Counted from the first letter of the stretch, positions 35,181-44,154 are shown. The stretch is DNA of 64,000 bases from Candidatus Promineifilum breve (GCF_900066015.1 NZ_LN890655.1:682001-746000); one strand, 5' to 3'. Numbers and translations are program-made. Notes: generated from the letters alone by a model not told the origin.

Positions 35181-37196
35181 CTAGCCGCCGGTCAGGGATA
35201 GATGGTAATAGTCGCCGGGATCGGGCAAGTCCTTGGGGTAGATGCGCTCGACGACGATGAAATAACGCCCCGGCTTCAACGTCACCGCCACAGTTTTCTC
35301 GCCGCCATAAAGAGCCGTATTGCCCTGGCCCAGCAAGACCTTGTAGAAATCGTAGACGGAGATGTTGAAATTACTGTCGTCGGGGATGTTGCTCAGGCGG
35401 ATGGTCGCCCGACCCTGTTGCAGCCAGTCGAAGTAATAGGCAGTATAAAAATGGGTCGAAGTCGAGAAGTTGCCCGCCACGGGAATATTGTTCCGTAAGG
35501 GCAGACCATTGGTCAGGAAGTTATCGATCCCCAGATTGGTCGAGAAGGGCAGCAGGATGGTGTTAGCCAGAGCGACGTGGCCGGCGCCAATGGTCATGCG
35601 CTCGACGGATGAGATGACTCGCTGCTCCGTGGGCGGCGTATTGCCGCCGAAAACGTAGAGCGTATCGCCCCAGAACGCGCCGCGCGGCCAGACGCGGGCC
35701 GGGTTTTGCGGCGAGCCGCCCAGGCTGAATTCGCTGCCCAAGACGTTCCAGCTATTGGTCAGTGGGTTGTAGACTTCGGTCTCCGGGACGCCGCCGCGCC
35801 CGTCAAGGCCGCCGAAGATGTACCAGTTGCCGTCCGGCCCCACGGCGCTGCCGGCCCCATAACGCGGGAAATTGAGTTCGCCCGTCGGTTGCCAGCCGCC
35901 GCCGGCCGCCGGATTATAGCATTCGCCGCCGGTCAGCAGGACGTTGACCGGCTGGCCTTCGACATCAACGCCGGTCGACAGGCCGCCGGCCACGCACAGC
36001 CCACGATTGGCGGCGACGATCCAGGCCGCCGTGTGGGCGTAGCGCGGTGTGGTCAGTGGCTGGAACGCTTCCCAGACGTCGGTCGCCGGGGTATAGCGGT
36101 AGGTCTGGCTGATGACCACCGCGTCCACGTCGAGCGCCGGATAGCTGGTGATGCCGCCCGTGGTGTAATAGGACGTTTCGTCCGGCGCGGCGGCGGCGGC
36201 CGACCAGGCAAACATCTCACCGTTGGGCAACAGCGCGGTGGGGATAGGGGTGATGCGGTCCCAGAAGTCGGTGGGGATGTCGTAGACCAGATGCTCGTTC
36301 CAATAGTCGCTCGTGTTGCCGGCGAAGCCGCCGGGGACGTAGATTTTCTGGCCCAGGCGCGCCGCCGTGGTATTGGCGAGAGTGGCGCCGGGTATGTCGG
36401 CCAACTCGTACCACTGGTTGGACGGCGCGTCGTAGCCCAACAGCTTGTTTGAAAGCTCAGGGATGCCGTTGATGTTGGTCTGGCCGCCGATGACGTACAT
36501 ATGCGGGCCATTGCTGACCAGCGCGTGACGGCTGACGCCGCCAAAGGGCATGTTGCCGATATGCGTCCAGCGCTGCCCGCCGGGACGCATGACGGCCGAG
36601 AATAAGGCCGTGGCCGCCGCCGGCGCGCCGGGCTTGTAGTCGGCCACGACGATGTAGTACGTGCGTCCGCGAATCGCCATAAACGACAGGCGCGATTGAA
36701 AGCCGTTGATGTCGTCGCTACAGGCGATCTCCAGCGGCGCGTCGCAACTGCCGGCGAATACGCCCAGAACGGTATCATAGTCGGTGCCGTCGGTGGTGAT
36801 GGTGACGACGCTCGTATCGCCGGGCGTTAATTCGTACCAGGCGGTGCGATAGCCCCGCGGGCTGGTGGGGCTGCCGAACTGGCACGCCAGCACCGGATCG
36901 GTCGCTTCCTGGGTGAAGAGATTCGTCACCGTGCCGCTGCCGTCGGCCGGGCGGGCAAACGACAGCACCAGCGGCGTGGCTTCGGCGCACATATCGGCGG
37001 CGGGGGCGGCATCCGGCGCGCTGGGCAGCAGATTCAGGTCGGTAACCTTGATCTCCACGCCGATCCAATCTTCGGGCGGCGTGACGATCAGGGGCGACGC
37101 TACGGCCGGATCGGGCGGTTGGTTATCGGCCCAGGCACCGGCAGTGACAACCACCAGCGCGAGGAGTAACAGGATGGGAACCAGCAAGCGACGCAT
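35181..37196 (-). CDS. Secreted Kelch-repeat protein
   Basis: A 671-residue protein with a signal peptide (residues 1-23, ending AGAWA). After an N-terminal segment with a PPC-like beta domain (YDTVLGVFAGSC), Kelch blades follow: YVIGGQTN, YVPGGFAGN, CVAGGLSTG, YIFGGLDGRGG and YVFGGNTPP, each with the Gly-Gly pair and a downstream Trp, predicting a beta-propeller. A second PPC-like domain ends the protein (NFNISVYDFYKVLLGQGN). The ATG at 37196 starts the signal peptide; the longer frame is unlikely. It heads the unit containing sbcD and sbcC, without clear functional link. Confidence 0.82.
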   Translation of the reverse strand: MRRLLVPILLLLALVVVTAGAWADNQPPDPAVASPLIVTPPEDWIGVEIKVTDLNLLPSAPDAAPAADMCAEATPLVLSFARPADGSGTVTNLFTQEATDPVLACQFGSPTSPRGYRTAWYELTPGDTSVVTITTDGTDYDTVLGVFAGSCDAPLEIACSDDINGFQSRLSFMAIRGRTYYIVVADYKPGAPAAATALFSAVMRPGGQRWTHIGNMPFGGVSRHALVSNGPHMYVIGGQTNINGIPELSNKLLGYDAPSNQWYELADIPGATLANTTAARLGQKIYVPGGFAGNTSDYWNEHLVYDIPTDFWDRITPIPTALLPNGEMFAWSAAAAAPDETSYYTTGGITSYPALDVDAVVISQTYRYTPATDVWEAFQPLTTPRYAHTAAWIVAANRGLCVAGGLSTGVDVEGQPVNVLLTGGECYNPAAGGGWQPTGELNFPRYGAGSAVGPDGNWYIFGGLDGRGGVPETEVYNPLTNSWNVLGSEFSLGGSPQNPARVWPRGAFWGDTLYVFGGNTPPTEQRVISSVERMTIGAGHVALANTILLPFSTNLGIDNFLTNGLPLRNNIPVAGNFSTSTHFYTAYYFDWLQQGRATIRLSNIPDDSNFNISVYDFYKVLLGQGNTALYGGEKTVAVTLKPGRYFIVVERIYPKDLPDPGDYYHLSLTGG

Positions 37197-37206
37197 ATAG
37201 TCGCTA

Positions 37207-37215
37207 ATAATAGCA
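37207..37215 (-). promoter_or_regulatory. Extended -10 for the Kelch-sbcDC unit
   Basis: On the minus strand TGC-TATTAT, with the hexamer at 37207-37212, only about 10 bp before the start at 37196. No convincing -35. This implies a very short leader if real. Confidence 0.3.
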
Positions 37216-37318
37216 AGGCTTGCCGGAAAAGGCACACGCTTTTCGCCCGCTGACGCCCAGACCGGACAGGTGGGCGGACTGGTCTCACTATTCTGGAAGA
37301 AGATGTATCCCAGACACG

Positions 37319-37347
37319 TTGACCATCAGGGCCACTTTCCTTAAAGT
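37319..37347 (+). promoter_or_regulatory. Candidate promoter of the dual-specificity phosphatase gene
   Basis: TTGACC (37319-37324), a 17-bp spacer, TAAAGT (37342-37347). The start codon at 37358 is 10 bp after the -10, again suggesting a nearly leaderless message. Confidence 0.4.
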
Positions 37348-37357
37348 AACTGGAACC

Positions 37358-37906
37358 ATGAGTATATCGAAAATTACCGATTTTCTCTTCATCGCCCCCT
37401 GGCCGACCGAGGAAGATATTAACAGCCTCGAAGCGCAAGGCGTGCGCCTGATCCTCAGTATGCGCCAGCGGATGCCGCTGACTTTCTTCGCCCACCCAAA
37501 TATCCAAGTCCTGCATCTGCCCACGACCGATTCTATCCTCGTGCCCATGCCGATGGACAAACTGCATCGCGGCGTGGAGGCGGCGCTGCCGGTCATCGAG
37601 AGCGGCGGCGGGGTGGCTATTTTTTGCAAGCAGGGGCGGCGGCGCAGTGTGGCGATGGCCTGCTGTATCCTGATCGCGCTGGGCCGTAGCGCGCGGGAAG
37701 CGATGGAGCTAGTTGTCGAAAAACGGCCGATTGCCGACCCCACAATCTGGCACATTCGGCGGCGCATTTTGCTGTTCGAGCAGCAATGGCGCGCCGGCAA
37801 CACCCCCAACAGGAGCGCGAGCGGTGGCGACACTCTACCAAAACATTCAGTTGATTATCAATCCGGCCTCGGGCGGGGACGAGCCGATCCTGAACCCGAT
37901 CAATGA
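37358..37906 (+). CDS. Dual-specificity/tyrosine phosphatase-like protein
   Basis: A 182-residue protein of the Cys-based phosphatase superfamily. The P-loop FCKQGRRRS has catalytic Cys90 and Arg96 (C-x5-R followed by Ser). A nearby Asp58 in TTDS could be the general acid. It lacks the His usually preceding the Cys (Phe here). Substrate may be phospho-Tyr/Ser or a phosphoinositide-like lipid. Its last 83 bp overlap the start of the diacylglycerol-kinase-like gene, so the two are co-expressed and may act on the same lipid pathway; the latter is inference. Confidence 0.8.
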
Positions 37907-38804
37907 GATATTCGGCCGGTACGATCTAACGTGGGACGCGCGCGTCACCCACCAGCCCGGTGACGCGACCCGCCTGACCCAGGAAGCGCTGGACGCCGGG
38001 GCCGATCTCATCGTCAGCTATGGCGGCGATGGGACATTGATGGAAGTGCTCAACGGGCTGGCCGGCCGCTCTGTGCCGCTGGCTATCCTGCCCGGCGGAA
38101 CGGGCAATGGCGTCTCGCTGGCCCTGGGCATCCCCAATAATCTGCGTCAGGCGCTCATGTTGATCGGCAACGAGGCGACCGGGCAGAGCGACGGCGGCGG
38201 AGCGCGCAAGCGCAAGCTCGACATCGCCCGCTGCGGGGATCGCTACTTCATCCAGCGCGCCTTTGTCGGTCTGTCGGAACAATATATCCCCGACCGCCAG
38301 ATGAAGGACAGCGTCGGCTTCCTGGCCTATCCCATCTCAGCCCTGCGTTTTCTGTCGGAACGCCCGGCCATCCGCTATTGCATCACTATCGATGATGTCA
38401 CCTTCGAGGAGGATGGCATCCTGTGCATGGTCAATAACGTGGGCTACTCCAATAACGAGCGGCTGCGCGACATCGCCGAGAAACTGTTCCTGGAAGTTCA
38501 GGTGCACAACGGCGAGGAGACGACAGCAACCGAGGGCACGGTGCTGGATCAAATTACCCCCGACGATGGCCTATTGGACATCCTGCTGCTGACCGGCACA
38601 CAATCCCTGCTGAAGTCGTTCCTCAGCCTGCCGCTGCGCAACATGGACAGCACCATCGCCAAGGCCCATTTGTTCCAGGGCAAGCGCGTCTCGATTACGG
38701 CCACGCCGCCGCAGACCGTGACCCTCGACGGCGAGGCGGGCGGCATGACGCCCTGCGAGATCGAAATCCTGCCCCTGGCGCTGGAAGTCATCGTACCCGC
38801 CTAA
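37824..38804 (+). CDS. Diacylglycerol/sphingosine kinase-like lipid kinase
   Basis: A 326-residue DAGK-catalytic-domain protein (DgkB/YegS/LCB5 group). Seen: IINPASGG at residues 9-16, [14 protein letters not shown] near 70, [10 protein letters not shown] near 92 and DGEAGG near the C-terminus. These phosphorylate lipid hydroxyls with ATP. The GTG at 37824 was chosen for its AGGAG 8 bp upstream; the longer ATG frame at 37713 lies inside the phosphatase gene and adds a sequence with no homology to the family. Confidence 0.87.
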
Positions 38805-38809
38805 AACCA

Positions 38810-38846
38810 AACCCCGCCGGCGAACGGGTCGAACGCCGGCGGGGTT
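38810..38846. terminator. Convergent terminator hairpin
   Basis: AACCCCGCCGGCG (38810-38822) pairs perfectly with CGCCGGCGGGGTT (38834-38846), loop 11 nt. It lies between the lipid-kinase stop (38804) and the ileS stop (38877). The A/T flanks are modest on both sides. Confidence 0.7.
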
Positions 38847-38876
38847 GATCGATCACAAACCGGAGGTGTCTACCCC

Positions 38877-41800
38877 TTACCGTTTCCGCATCGTCAGAAT
38901 CACTCTTTCGTCGCCTACTTCGGCCCGCATACACACCGTAGCGTCATCCAGAGTGCCGGCCATCAGTTCCACGGCCAAGGTTTCCCCAGCAATGAAGTCG
39001 TTAAAGTTAACGATAGCGGCGGCCACATCGTCGCCGGCCTCATACGCCAAAGCGATGCGGTCGGAGATATCGAGACCGGCATCCTTGCGCAGGCTGTTGA
39101 CGGCGCGCACCATATCCCGGGCGTAGCCCTCGTGCACCAGTTCCGGCGTCAGATGGGTATCGACGGCCACGGTCACGCCCTTGCCCCCGGCCACGGCCAG
39201 TTCGCCCAACGGCTCGGTCTGCACCAGCACGTCGTCGCCACTCAGATGGTACACCTGGCCGTCCACGCGCACTGCCAACGCCTCGCCGGCTTGCAAGGCC
39301 ACGGCCGCCGCCGCCGGATCGAGCGCCAGCAGCGCGTCGCGCACCGCCGGAAAGGCTTTGCCCAGCTTGGGGCCGAGGGCGCGGTTGTTGGGTAGCAGCT
39401 TGTAGCTGACCAGTTCGCCGACCTCGGACACGATCTCGATGGCCTTGACGTTGATCTCCTCGGCCACCACGTCGGCCAACTCGCGCAGGTCGTCGCGCTG
39501 CTGCTGGGAGCCGACGAAGACCTTGGCGCGGGAGAGCGGCTGGCGCAGCTTGCCGGACGCGCCACGAGCCGAACGGCCAAGGGCGGCGGCGTCGATAGCC
39601 AGGCGCATCTTGTCCAGCAGGCGGTGGTCGAGCGCGGTGGCATCGGCCGCCGGGTACAGCGTATGGTGGACGCTGGCCGGCGCGGCGGCGTCTACTCCGC
39701 GCACCAGATTCTGATACATCGCCTCGGCCGTAAAGGGGATGAACGGGGCGAGCAGCCGGACGAATTCCACCAGCACGTGGTAGAGCGTGGCATAGGCGGC
39801 CTGCTTGTCGGCGTCGGCCTCGCTCTTCCAGAAGCGGCGGCGCGAACGGCGCACGTACCAGTTCGACAGGTCATCGAGCAACATCTCCAGCACCGCCACG
39901 GCTTTCTCGGCGTCAAATTGATCGAGCGCCGCCCGCGCGTCGAGCGTCGCCTCGTCCAATCGGGCCACGATCCAGCGGTCAAGCTGGGCATTGGCCGCCA
40001 CCGGGCTGGTGAGGCGGCCGGAATCGGCGTCGGGCGTCCAGCCGTCGGCGTTGGCATAGGTGACGAAGAAGGAGTAGACGTTCCACAGTGGGATCAGGAA
40101 GCGCCGCCGGGTTTCGTCGCCGCGATGGTAGCCGAAGGGCAGGTTCTGCTCCGGCCTGGCCCCGGCATAGAGCCAGCGCATGGTGTCGGCGCCCATGCGC
40201 TCGGCCGCCTCGTTGAACTCGATCATGTTGCCCCATGACTTGTGCATCTCGCGGCCGTCCTCGGCATAGAGCGTGGCATAGCCGAACAGGTTGCGGAACG
40301 GCGGCTCGTCGCTCAGCACCGTGCTTTGGGCCAGCACGCTATAGAACCAGTTGCGGAACTGGCCGGGGAAGCTCTCGGTGATGAGGTCGGCCGGATACCA
40401 CTTGTCCCAATGGGCGGGATCGCGCCGGTATTCCAGCGTGCTGAAGCCGACGATGCCCGCATCGAGCCACGGGTTGCCCACGTCGGGGATGCGGCCGGCC
40501 TTCCCGCCGCAATGGGGGCAGGCGATCTTGACCGCGTCGATGTAGGGGCGGTGCGGCGTGTGGCCGGCAAAGTCCTCCCAGCCCTCGACGGCCCGCTCTT
40601 GCAGTTCGTCCTCGCTACCGATGACGGTGAAGCCGCCACACTGGTCGCATTCATAGATGGGCAGGGCCAGCCCATAGTAGCGCTTCTTGCTGATCATCCA
40701 GTCGTGCATGTTGCGCAGCCAGTCCATCTCGCGCTCGCGCCCGAAGCCGGGGAACCAGTTGATCTGGTCGACGCGATCCATGATCTGGTAGCGCAGGCTG
40801 GCCCGCTTCTCGGCCGCGGTCAGTTCGTGGCGCGGCTTGTCATAGACCGGCCCCATGCTGATGAACCACTCATCGACCAGCCGGTAGACCAGCTCGCTGC
40901 CGCAGCGCCAGCAGTGGGGATAGCGGTGGGTATACTTCTGCTTGCGATAGAGCCGGCCGCTCTCGCGCAGGACGGCGAAGATGTCGTCGGCCACGCCCAA
41001 TACCTCGCGGCCGGTCAGCCAGCCGAAGCCGTTGGCGTAGACGCTGTTCTCGTCCAGCGGGGCGACGATGGGCAGATTGTGCTCCTTGCCCAGCGCGAAG
41101 TCCTCCGCGCCGCAGCCGGGGGCGATGTGGACGATGCCCGTGCCCTCTTCCGCGCCAACCTCGCGCCAGGGGACGACACGGTGGGTGTAGCCCGCCTCGG
41201 CGAAGGTCTGCTGCACTTGCGGCAGGTCGTCGAACGGGCCGCTATATTCCCAGCCGACCAGATCGGCCCCCTTCAACACGCCGGTGATCTCGTTGTTCTT
41301 GCCCAGCAGGGTATTCTTCATCGCCGCTTCGGCCAGATAGTACGTCCAGCCATCCTCGGCCCGCACCTGGACGTAATCGAGTTCGGGGCCGACGGCCGCG
41401 GCCACGTTGCTGGTCAGCGTCCACGGCGTGGTCGTCCAGACGAGCAGAGCCTCATTCTCGCGGCCCAGCAGCGGCAAGCGCACGAAGACCGATTCGTGGG
41501 TCACGTCAAAGTAGCCGTCGGTGACGATCTCGTGCTGGCTGATGGCCGTGCCGCAACGCGGACACCAGGGCATCACGTCCTTGCCCTTGTAGACCCAGCC
41601 GTTCTCGTAGCACTGCTTCAGGAAGCGCCAGATGAGATAGTTATTCTCATTGCTGAACGTGAAATAGGAGCCGCCCAATTCGCGCAGGCCCAGCCGGGCC
41701 ACGATCTGCTCGACCGTATCGGTCACCGGGCCGTGGGGGCCGGCGACGGTGATGACCTGATCGGGGGCCTCGTTCATCAGGCTGCTCAGCCGGCGCAGCA

Positions 41801-42260
41801 GTTCCGGGTCGTTCCAGTCCATCCAGTAGCCCAGACGCATCGATTGCTCGGTCTGCACGGCGGCAAACTTGAGCACGCGCGATTTGCAGAACTTGACGAA
41901 CTCGGCCAGCCCCATGCGCTCGATGTCGCGCTTGGTCTTGAAGCCCAGTTCCTTCTCGGCGTTCACCTCGACCCACAAGCCCTGGCAATCGAAGCCGTTT
42001 TGCCAGCGTTGATTCTTGCCCTGCATGGCCTGATAGCGCTGGTAGAGGTCCTTATAGGTGCGGCCCCAGGCATGGTGGACGCCCATCGGGTTGTTGGCCG
42101 TGATCGGCCCGTCGATGAAACTGAAGATGCCGTGTTCGGCCTCGGTCGCGGCGCGCAGGCGGCGCAGTTCGTTAAAGGCGTCGATCTCGCGCCAGAAGGC
42201 CAGGATGTCCTGCTCCAGGGCCACAAAATCGACCTTGTTGGAAACTGATTGAAAGCTCAT
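38877..42260 (-). CDS. ileS: Isoleucine-tRNA ligase with degenerate signature motifs
   Basis: A 1127-residue class I synthetase. Its length and pattern fit the long IleRS form: editing-domain WTTTPWTLTSN and GTGIVHIAPGCGAEDF, a zinc pair CPRC, a second CPHC, and anticodon-binding C-terminus. The HIGH box reads GVHHAWG (residues 62-66 HHAWG), and the KMSKS loop reads EMHKSWGN (672-675 MHKS), keeping the last Lys-Ser. It charges tRNA-Ile with isoleucine and edits valine. It is the third gene of the T-box operon. The family could be confused with ValRS/LeuRS, but the editing motifs and Ile-type T-box support IleRS. Confidence 0.85.
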   Translation of the reverse strand: MSFQSVSNKVDFVALEQDILAFWREIDAFNELRRLRAATEAEHGIFSFIDGPITANNPMGVHHAWGRTYKDLYQRYQAMQGKNQRWQNGFDCQGLWVEVNAEKELGFKTKRDIERMGLAEFVKFCKSRVLKFAAVQTEQSMRLGYWMDWNDPELLRRLSSLMNEAPDQVITVAGPHGPVTDTVEQIVARLGLRELGGSYFTFSNENNYLIWRFLKQCYENGWVYKGKDVMPWCPRCGTAISQHEIVTDGYFDVTHESVFVRLPLLGRENEALLVWTTTPWTLTSNVAAAVGPELDYVQVRAEDGWTYYLAEAAMKNTLLGKNNEITGVLKGADLVGWEYSGPFDDLPQVQQTFAEAGYTHRVVPWREVGAEEGTGIVHIAPGCGAEDFALGKEHNLPIVAPLDENSVYANGFGWLTGREVLGVADDIFAVLRESGRLYRKQKYTHRYPHCWRCGSELVYRLVDEWFISMGPVYDKPRHELTAAEKRASLRYQIMDRVDQINWFPGFGREREMDWLRNMHDWMISKKRYYGLALPIYECDQCGGFTVIGSEDELQERAVEGWEDFAGHTPHRPYIDAVKIACPHCGGKAGRIPDVGNPWLDAGIVGFSTLEYRRDPAHWDKWYPADLITESFPGQFRNWFYSVLAQSTVLSDEPPFRNLFGYATLYAEDGREMHKSWGNMIEFNEAAERMGADTMRWLYAGARPEQNLPFGYHRGDETRRRFLIPLWNVYSFFVTYANADGWTPDADSGRLTSPVAANAQLDRWIVARLDEATLDARAALDQFDAEKAVAVLEMLLDDLSNWYVRRSRRRFWKSEADADKQAAYATLYHVLVEFVRLLAPFIPFTAEAMYQNLVRGVDAAAPASVHHTLYPAADATALDHRLLDKMRLAIDAAALGRSARGASGKLRQPLSRAKVFVGSQQQRDDLRELADVVAEEINVKAIEIVSEVGELVSYKLLPNNRALGPKLGKAFPAVRDALLALDPAAAAVALQAGEALAVRVDGQVYHLSGDDVLVQTEPLGELAVAGGKGVTVAVDTHLTPELVHEGYARDMVRAVNSLRKDAGLDISDRIALAYEAGDDVAAAIVNFNDFIAGETLAVELMAGTLDDATVCMRAEVGDERVILTMRKR

Positions 42261-42291
42261 GGTTCGTACTCCACGCGGCCCAGATGACCGC

Positions 42292-42957
42292 CTAATTTTG
42301 ATAGCGTACCAATCGTTCGGCCGTCGCCGTCAGGCCGTTGTGGGCGGCCAGGCGTATCGGCCGCGCCTCGCCATCCAGCCACACCGTGCGGCGCTGATCG
42401 CTCCAGGCCACAGCGAGTGGCCTGACCGGCAACAGTTCACCGGCCACCTCTTCCAGTTGCGCCTCGCCCCACGCGATCACGACCGGCGTCTCGACCAGGG
42501 CCATCAGCCGCGCCGGATCGGCGGGGTCGGCGAGCATGGTCATGCCGCTCGTCTCGCCGGCCCAGCCGGCCAGCAAAGCCAACCCGGCCCCGGCCGGAAA
42601 CCAGAAGGCCCGGCCGTGGGCGGTGTCCTCGTAGGCCGCGCCAGCCACGCGCCGCGTTGCCACCACGCCGTCCTTATCCCAGACGGCCGAGCCGCTCGCC
42701 TCGTGGCCGTCGCCCCAGAAGCGAAACTTCAATTGTTCGGGCCGGCCGATGGCGTTCAGCACCACGTGGAACAAAAACGAGCGGCCTGATGGGGCCTCGC
42801 GGGCATCCAGATCGACGCGCAGGAAGCGATACCCCTCAGCCGCGGCCGTCAGCCGCCACGATTCGACCGCGCCGGTCGGCGCGCCGTCGCGTTCATAGCG
42901 CAGCCGCCCGGCCAGCAGCGGCCGTTCATAGGGTAGTTCGTGAATGATGAAGCGCAC
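42292..42957 (-). CDS. Unknown protein in the alaX-ileS operon
   Basis: A 221-residue soluble protein starting with GTG (42957), 35 bp after the alaX stop and 31 bp before ileS. It is rich in beta-forming segments (WRLTAAAEGYRFLRVDL, FLFHVVLNAIGRPEQLKFRFWG) with many Trp/Phe and no membrane helix, signal or catalytic motif I recognise. The spacer before it is a purine-rich AAGAAG tract on the coding strand, which could act as a weak ribosome site. A role in translation is suggested only by the operon. Confidence 0.65.
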   Translation of the reverse strand: MRFIIHELPYERPLLAGRLRYERDGAPTGAVESWRLTAAAEGYRFLRVDLDAREAPSGRSFLFHVVLNAIGRPEQLKFRFWGDGHEASGSAVWDKDGVVATRRVAGAAYEDTAHGRAFWFPAGAGLALLAGWAGETSGMTMLADPADPARLMALVETPVVIAWGEAQLEEVAGELLPVRPLAVAWSDQRRTVWLDGEARPIRLAAHNGLTATAERLVRYQN

Positions 42958-42992
42958 GTTTTTTCTTCTTCTTAATCTTCTTAATCTGCGGA

Positions 42993-43706
42993 TTACTTCT
43001 CTGCCAGTTCGATATAAATCCGCTTGTTAATCTTGCCCTTGCTCTTGTAATCGACGACGCGGACGCGGCCAACCTCGCCGGTGTTGGCGACGTGGGTGCC
43101 GCCGTCGGCCTGCAAGTCCAGCCCGACCAGTTCCACCGTCCGCACTTCGGCAATGCCTTCCGGCAGCAGGTTGATCTTGGTGCGGATGAGGTCGGGGATG
43201 GCGAAGGCCTCGTCGCGCGGCAGAATGCGCACGCGGACGGGCCGCGCCGCCGCGACCTCCGCGTTGACCGCCTCCTCGATAGCCGCCACCAACTCCTGGC
43301 GCATCGTCTCGAATTCAAAGTCCATTCGCCCCTGGAGCGGATCCATGTTGCCGCCGGTCACCTGCGCGCCGTAGTCGCGGAAGACAACGCCGCACAGGAT
43401 GTGGAGCGCGGTGTGGGTGCGCATGAGGGCGTAGCGGCGCGACCAGTCGAGGCGGCCAACGACGGCCGCGCCCAGCGGCGGCAGGTCGCTGTCAATGAAA
43501 TGCGCCGGCAGGCCGTCAACCTTCTTGACCGCTTTCACGCTCCATTCGGCCGCGCCGGCGCTCAGCGTGCCCACGTCGCCCGGTTGCCCGCCGCCGCCGG
43601 GGTAGAACGCCGTCCGGTCGAGCACCACGCCGCCATCCACGTGGGCGACCACGCGGGCCTCGAACTCTTTCACGTATGAATCCGTTGTATAGAGCAACTC
43701 AGTCAT
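42993..43706 (-). CDS. alaX: AlaX-type alanyl-tRNA editing protein
   Basis: A 237-residue AlaX-M-like trans-editing factor. The zinc/editing motif is His98-x3-His102 in RTHTALHIL; a second half-site reads DGGTHVANTGEVG, in which the Cys of the classical CxxxH is replaced by Asp. The N-terminal FYPGGGGQPGD beta-barrel is the AlaRS-like guide domain, and the tail KGKINKRIYIEL is typical. It hydrolyses Ser- or Gly-charged tRNA-Ala. The ATG at 43706 has GGAGG 7 bp upstream; the 108-bp longer frame runs into the upstream hairpin repeat. First gene after the T-box. Confidence 0.9.
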   Translation of the reverse strand: MTELLYTTDSYVKEFEARVVAHVDGGVVLDRTAFYPGGGGQPGDVGTLSAGAAEWSVKAVKKVDGLPAHFIDSDLPPLGAAVVGRLDWSRRYALMRTHTALHILCGVVFRDYGAQVTGGNMDPLQGRMDFEFETMRQELVAAIEEAVNAEVAAARPVRVRILPRDEAFAIPDLIRTKINLLPEGIAEVRTVELVGLDLQADGGTHVANTGEVGRVRVVDYKSKGKINKRIYIELAEK

Positions 43707-43716
43707 TATCCCGCCT

Positions 43717-43801
43717 CCGGTGCGACGCACCTTCTGAGGTGCGTTGCACCTGATCCGCCATCTCCCAGGTGCAACGCACTTCAGAAAGTGCGTCGCACCG
43801 G
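43717..43801. repeat. 36-bp inverted GGTGCGACGCAC repeat
   Basis: Arms 43717-43752 and 43766-43801 pair at 34 of 36 positions; the two differences are G-U wobbles in RNA. The arms begin CCGGTGCGACGCACCTTCTG. It lies between the T-box terminator and the alaX ribosome site, so it is transcribed in every read-through mRNA and could form a second hairpin or protect the 5' end. Confidence 0.85.
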
Positions 43802-43815
43802 CGTGGCGGAGCAAA

Positions 43816-44113
43816 ATAAAAACGCCTCCGTCCTCATTGGGACGAAGGCGTCAACGCTCCGTGGTACCACCCAGGTTCCGGGCGCGAAGGCCCGGCACTC
43901 ATTCCGGCAACGCAAGGAGAACAATCCTTGATTGCCGCGGCCCCGCTAACGGGGGGCGAATCCGGCCAGGTCTACTGAGCTTGCGCCTTTCGGCTGGCGA
44001 CTCCTGAGGGATTTTCGGCCGGTCACCTGTGTCTGACTCTCACCTGCTTCAGACTCGCTGAACAGTGCGGTTCCGGCTTACTCGTCTCAATCGACGTCTT
44101 TGCTTATTGAGTT
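43816..44113 (-). ncRNA. T-box riboswitch leader, isoleucine type
   Basis: About 300 nt. The conserved T-box TGGGTGGTACCACGG is complement of 43859-43873, with UGGU to pair with the ACCA end of uncharged tRNA. It is followed by a terminator: ACGCCTTCGTCC / GGACGGAGGCGT (43822-43851, one wobble), then TTTTTATTTT. Stem I shows AGUA (complement of 44079-44082) opposite GAAA-AUC-C, giving AUC (complement of 44010-44012) as specifier codon. Both AUC and the A discriminator fit tRNA-Ile. A further hairpin CCGGGC/GCCCGG precedes the T-box. Uncharged tRNA-Ile should favour read-through into alaX and ileS. The specifier was assigned by eye. Confidence 0.9.
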
Positions 44114-44119
44114 GGGTTA

Positions 44120-44148
44120 ATTATGCCGGAAGTGGGGTCGTCTGTCAA
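44120..44148 (-). promoter_or_regulatory. Strong promoter of the T-box operon
   Basis: On the minus strand a perfect -35 TTGACA (44143-44148), exactly 17 bp, then CATAAT (44120-44125), five of six. The -35 lies 7 bp beyond the stop codon of the upstream ABC permease, so there is no room for a terminator between them. Confidence 0.85.
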
Positions 44149-44154
44149 CGGCGC

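Noticed and set aside
37713-37823. A longer ATG start for the lipid kinase
   Set aside because: It lies inside the phosphatase gene, encodes a non-homologous segment, and the GTG has an AGGAG site.
43814-43860. An N-terminal extension of alaX to 43814
   Set aside because: It would translate the inverted repeat, and the ATG at 43706 has a strong GGAGG.
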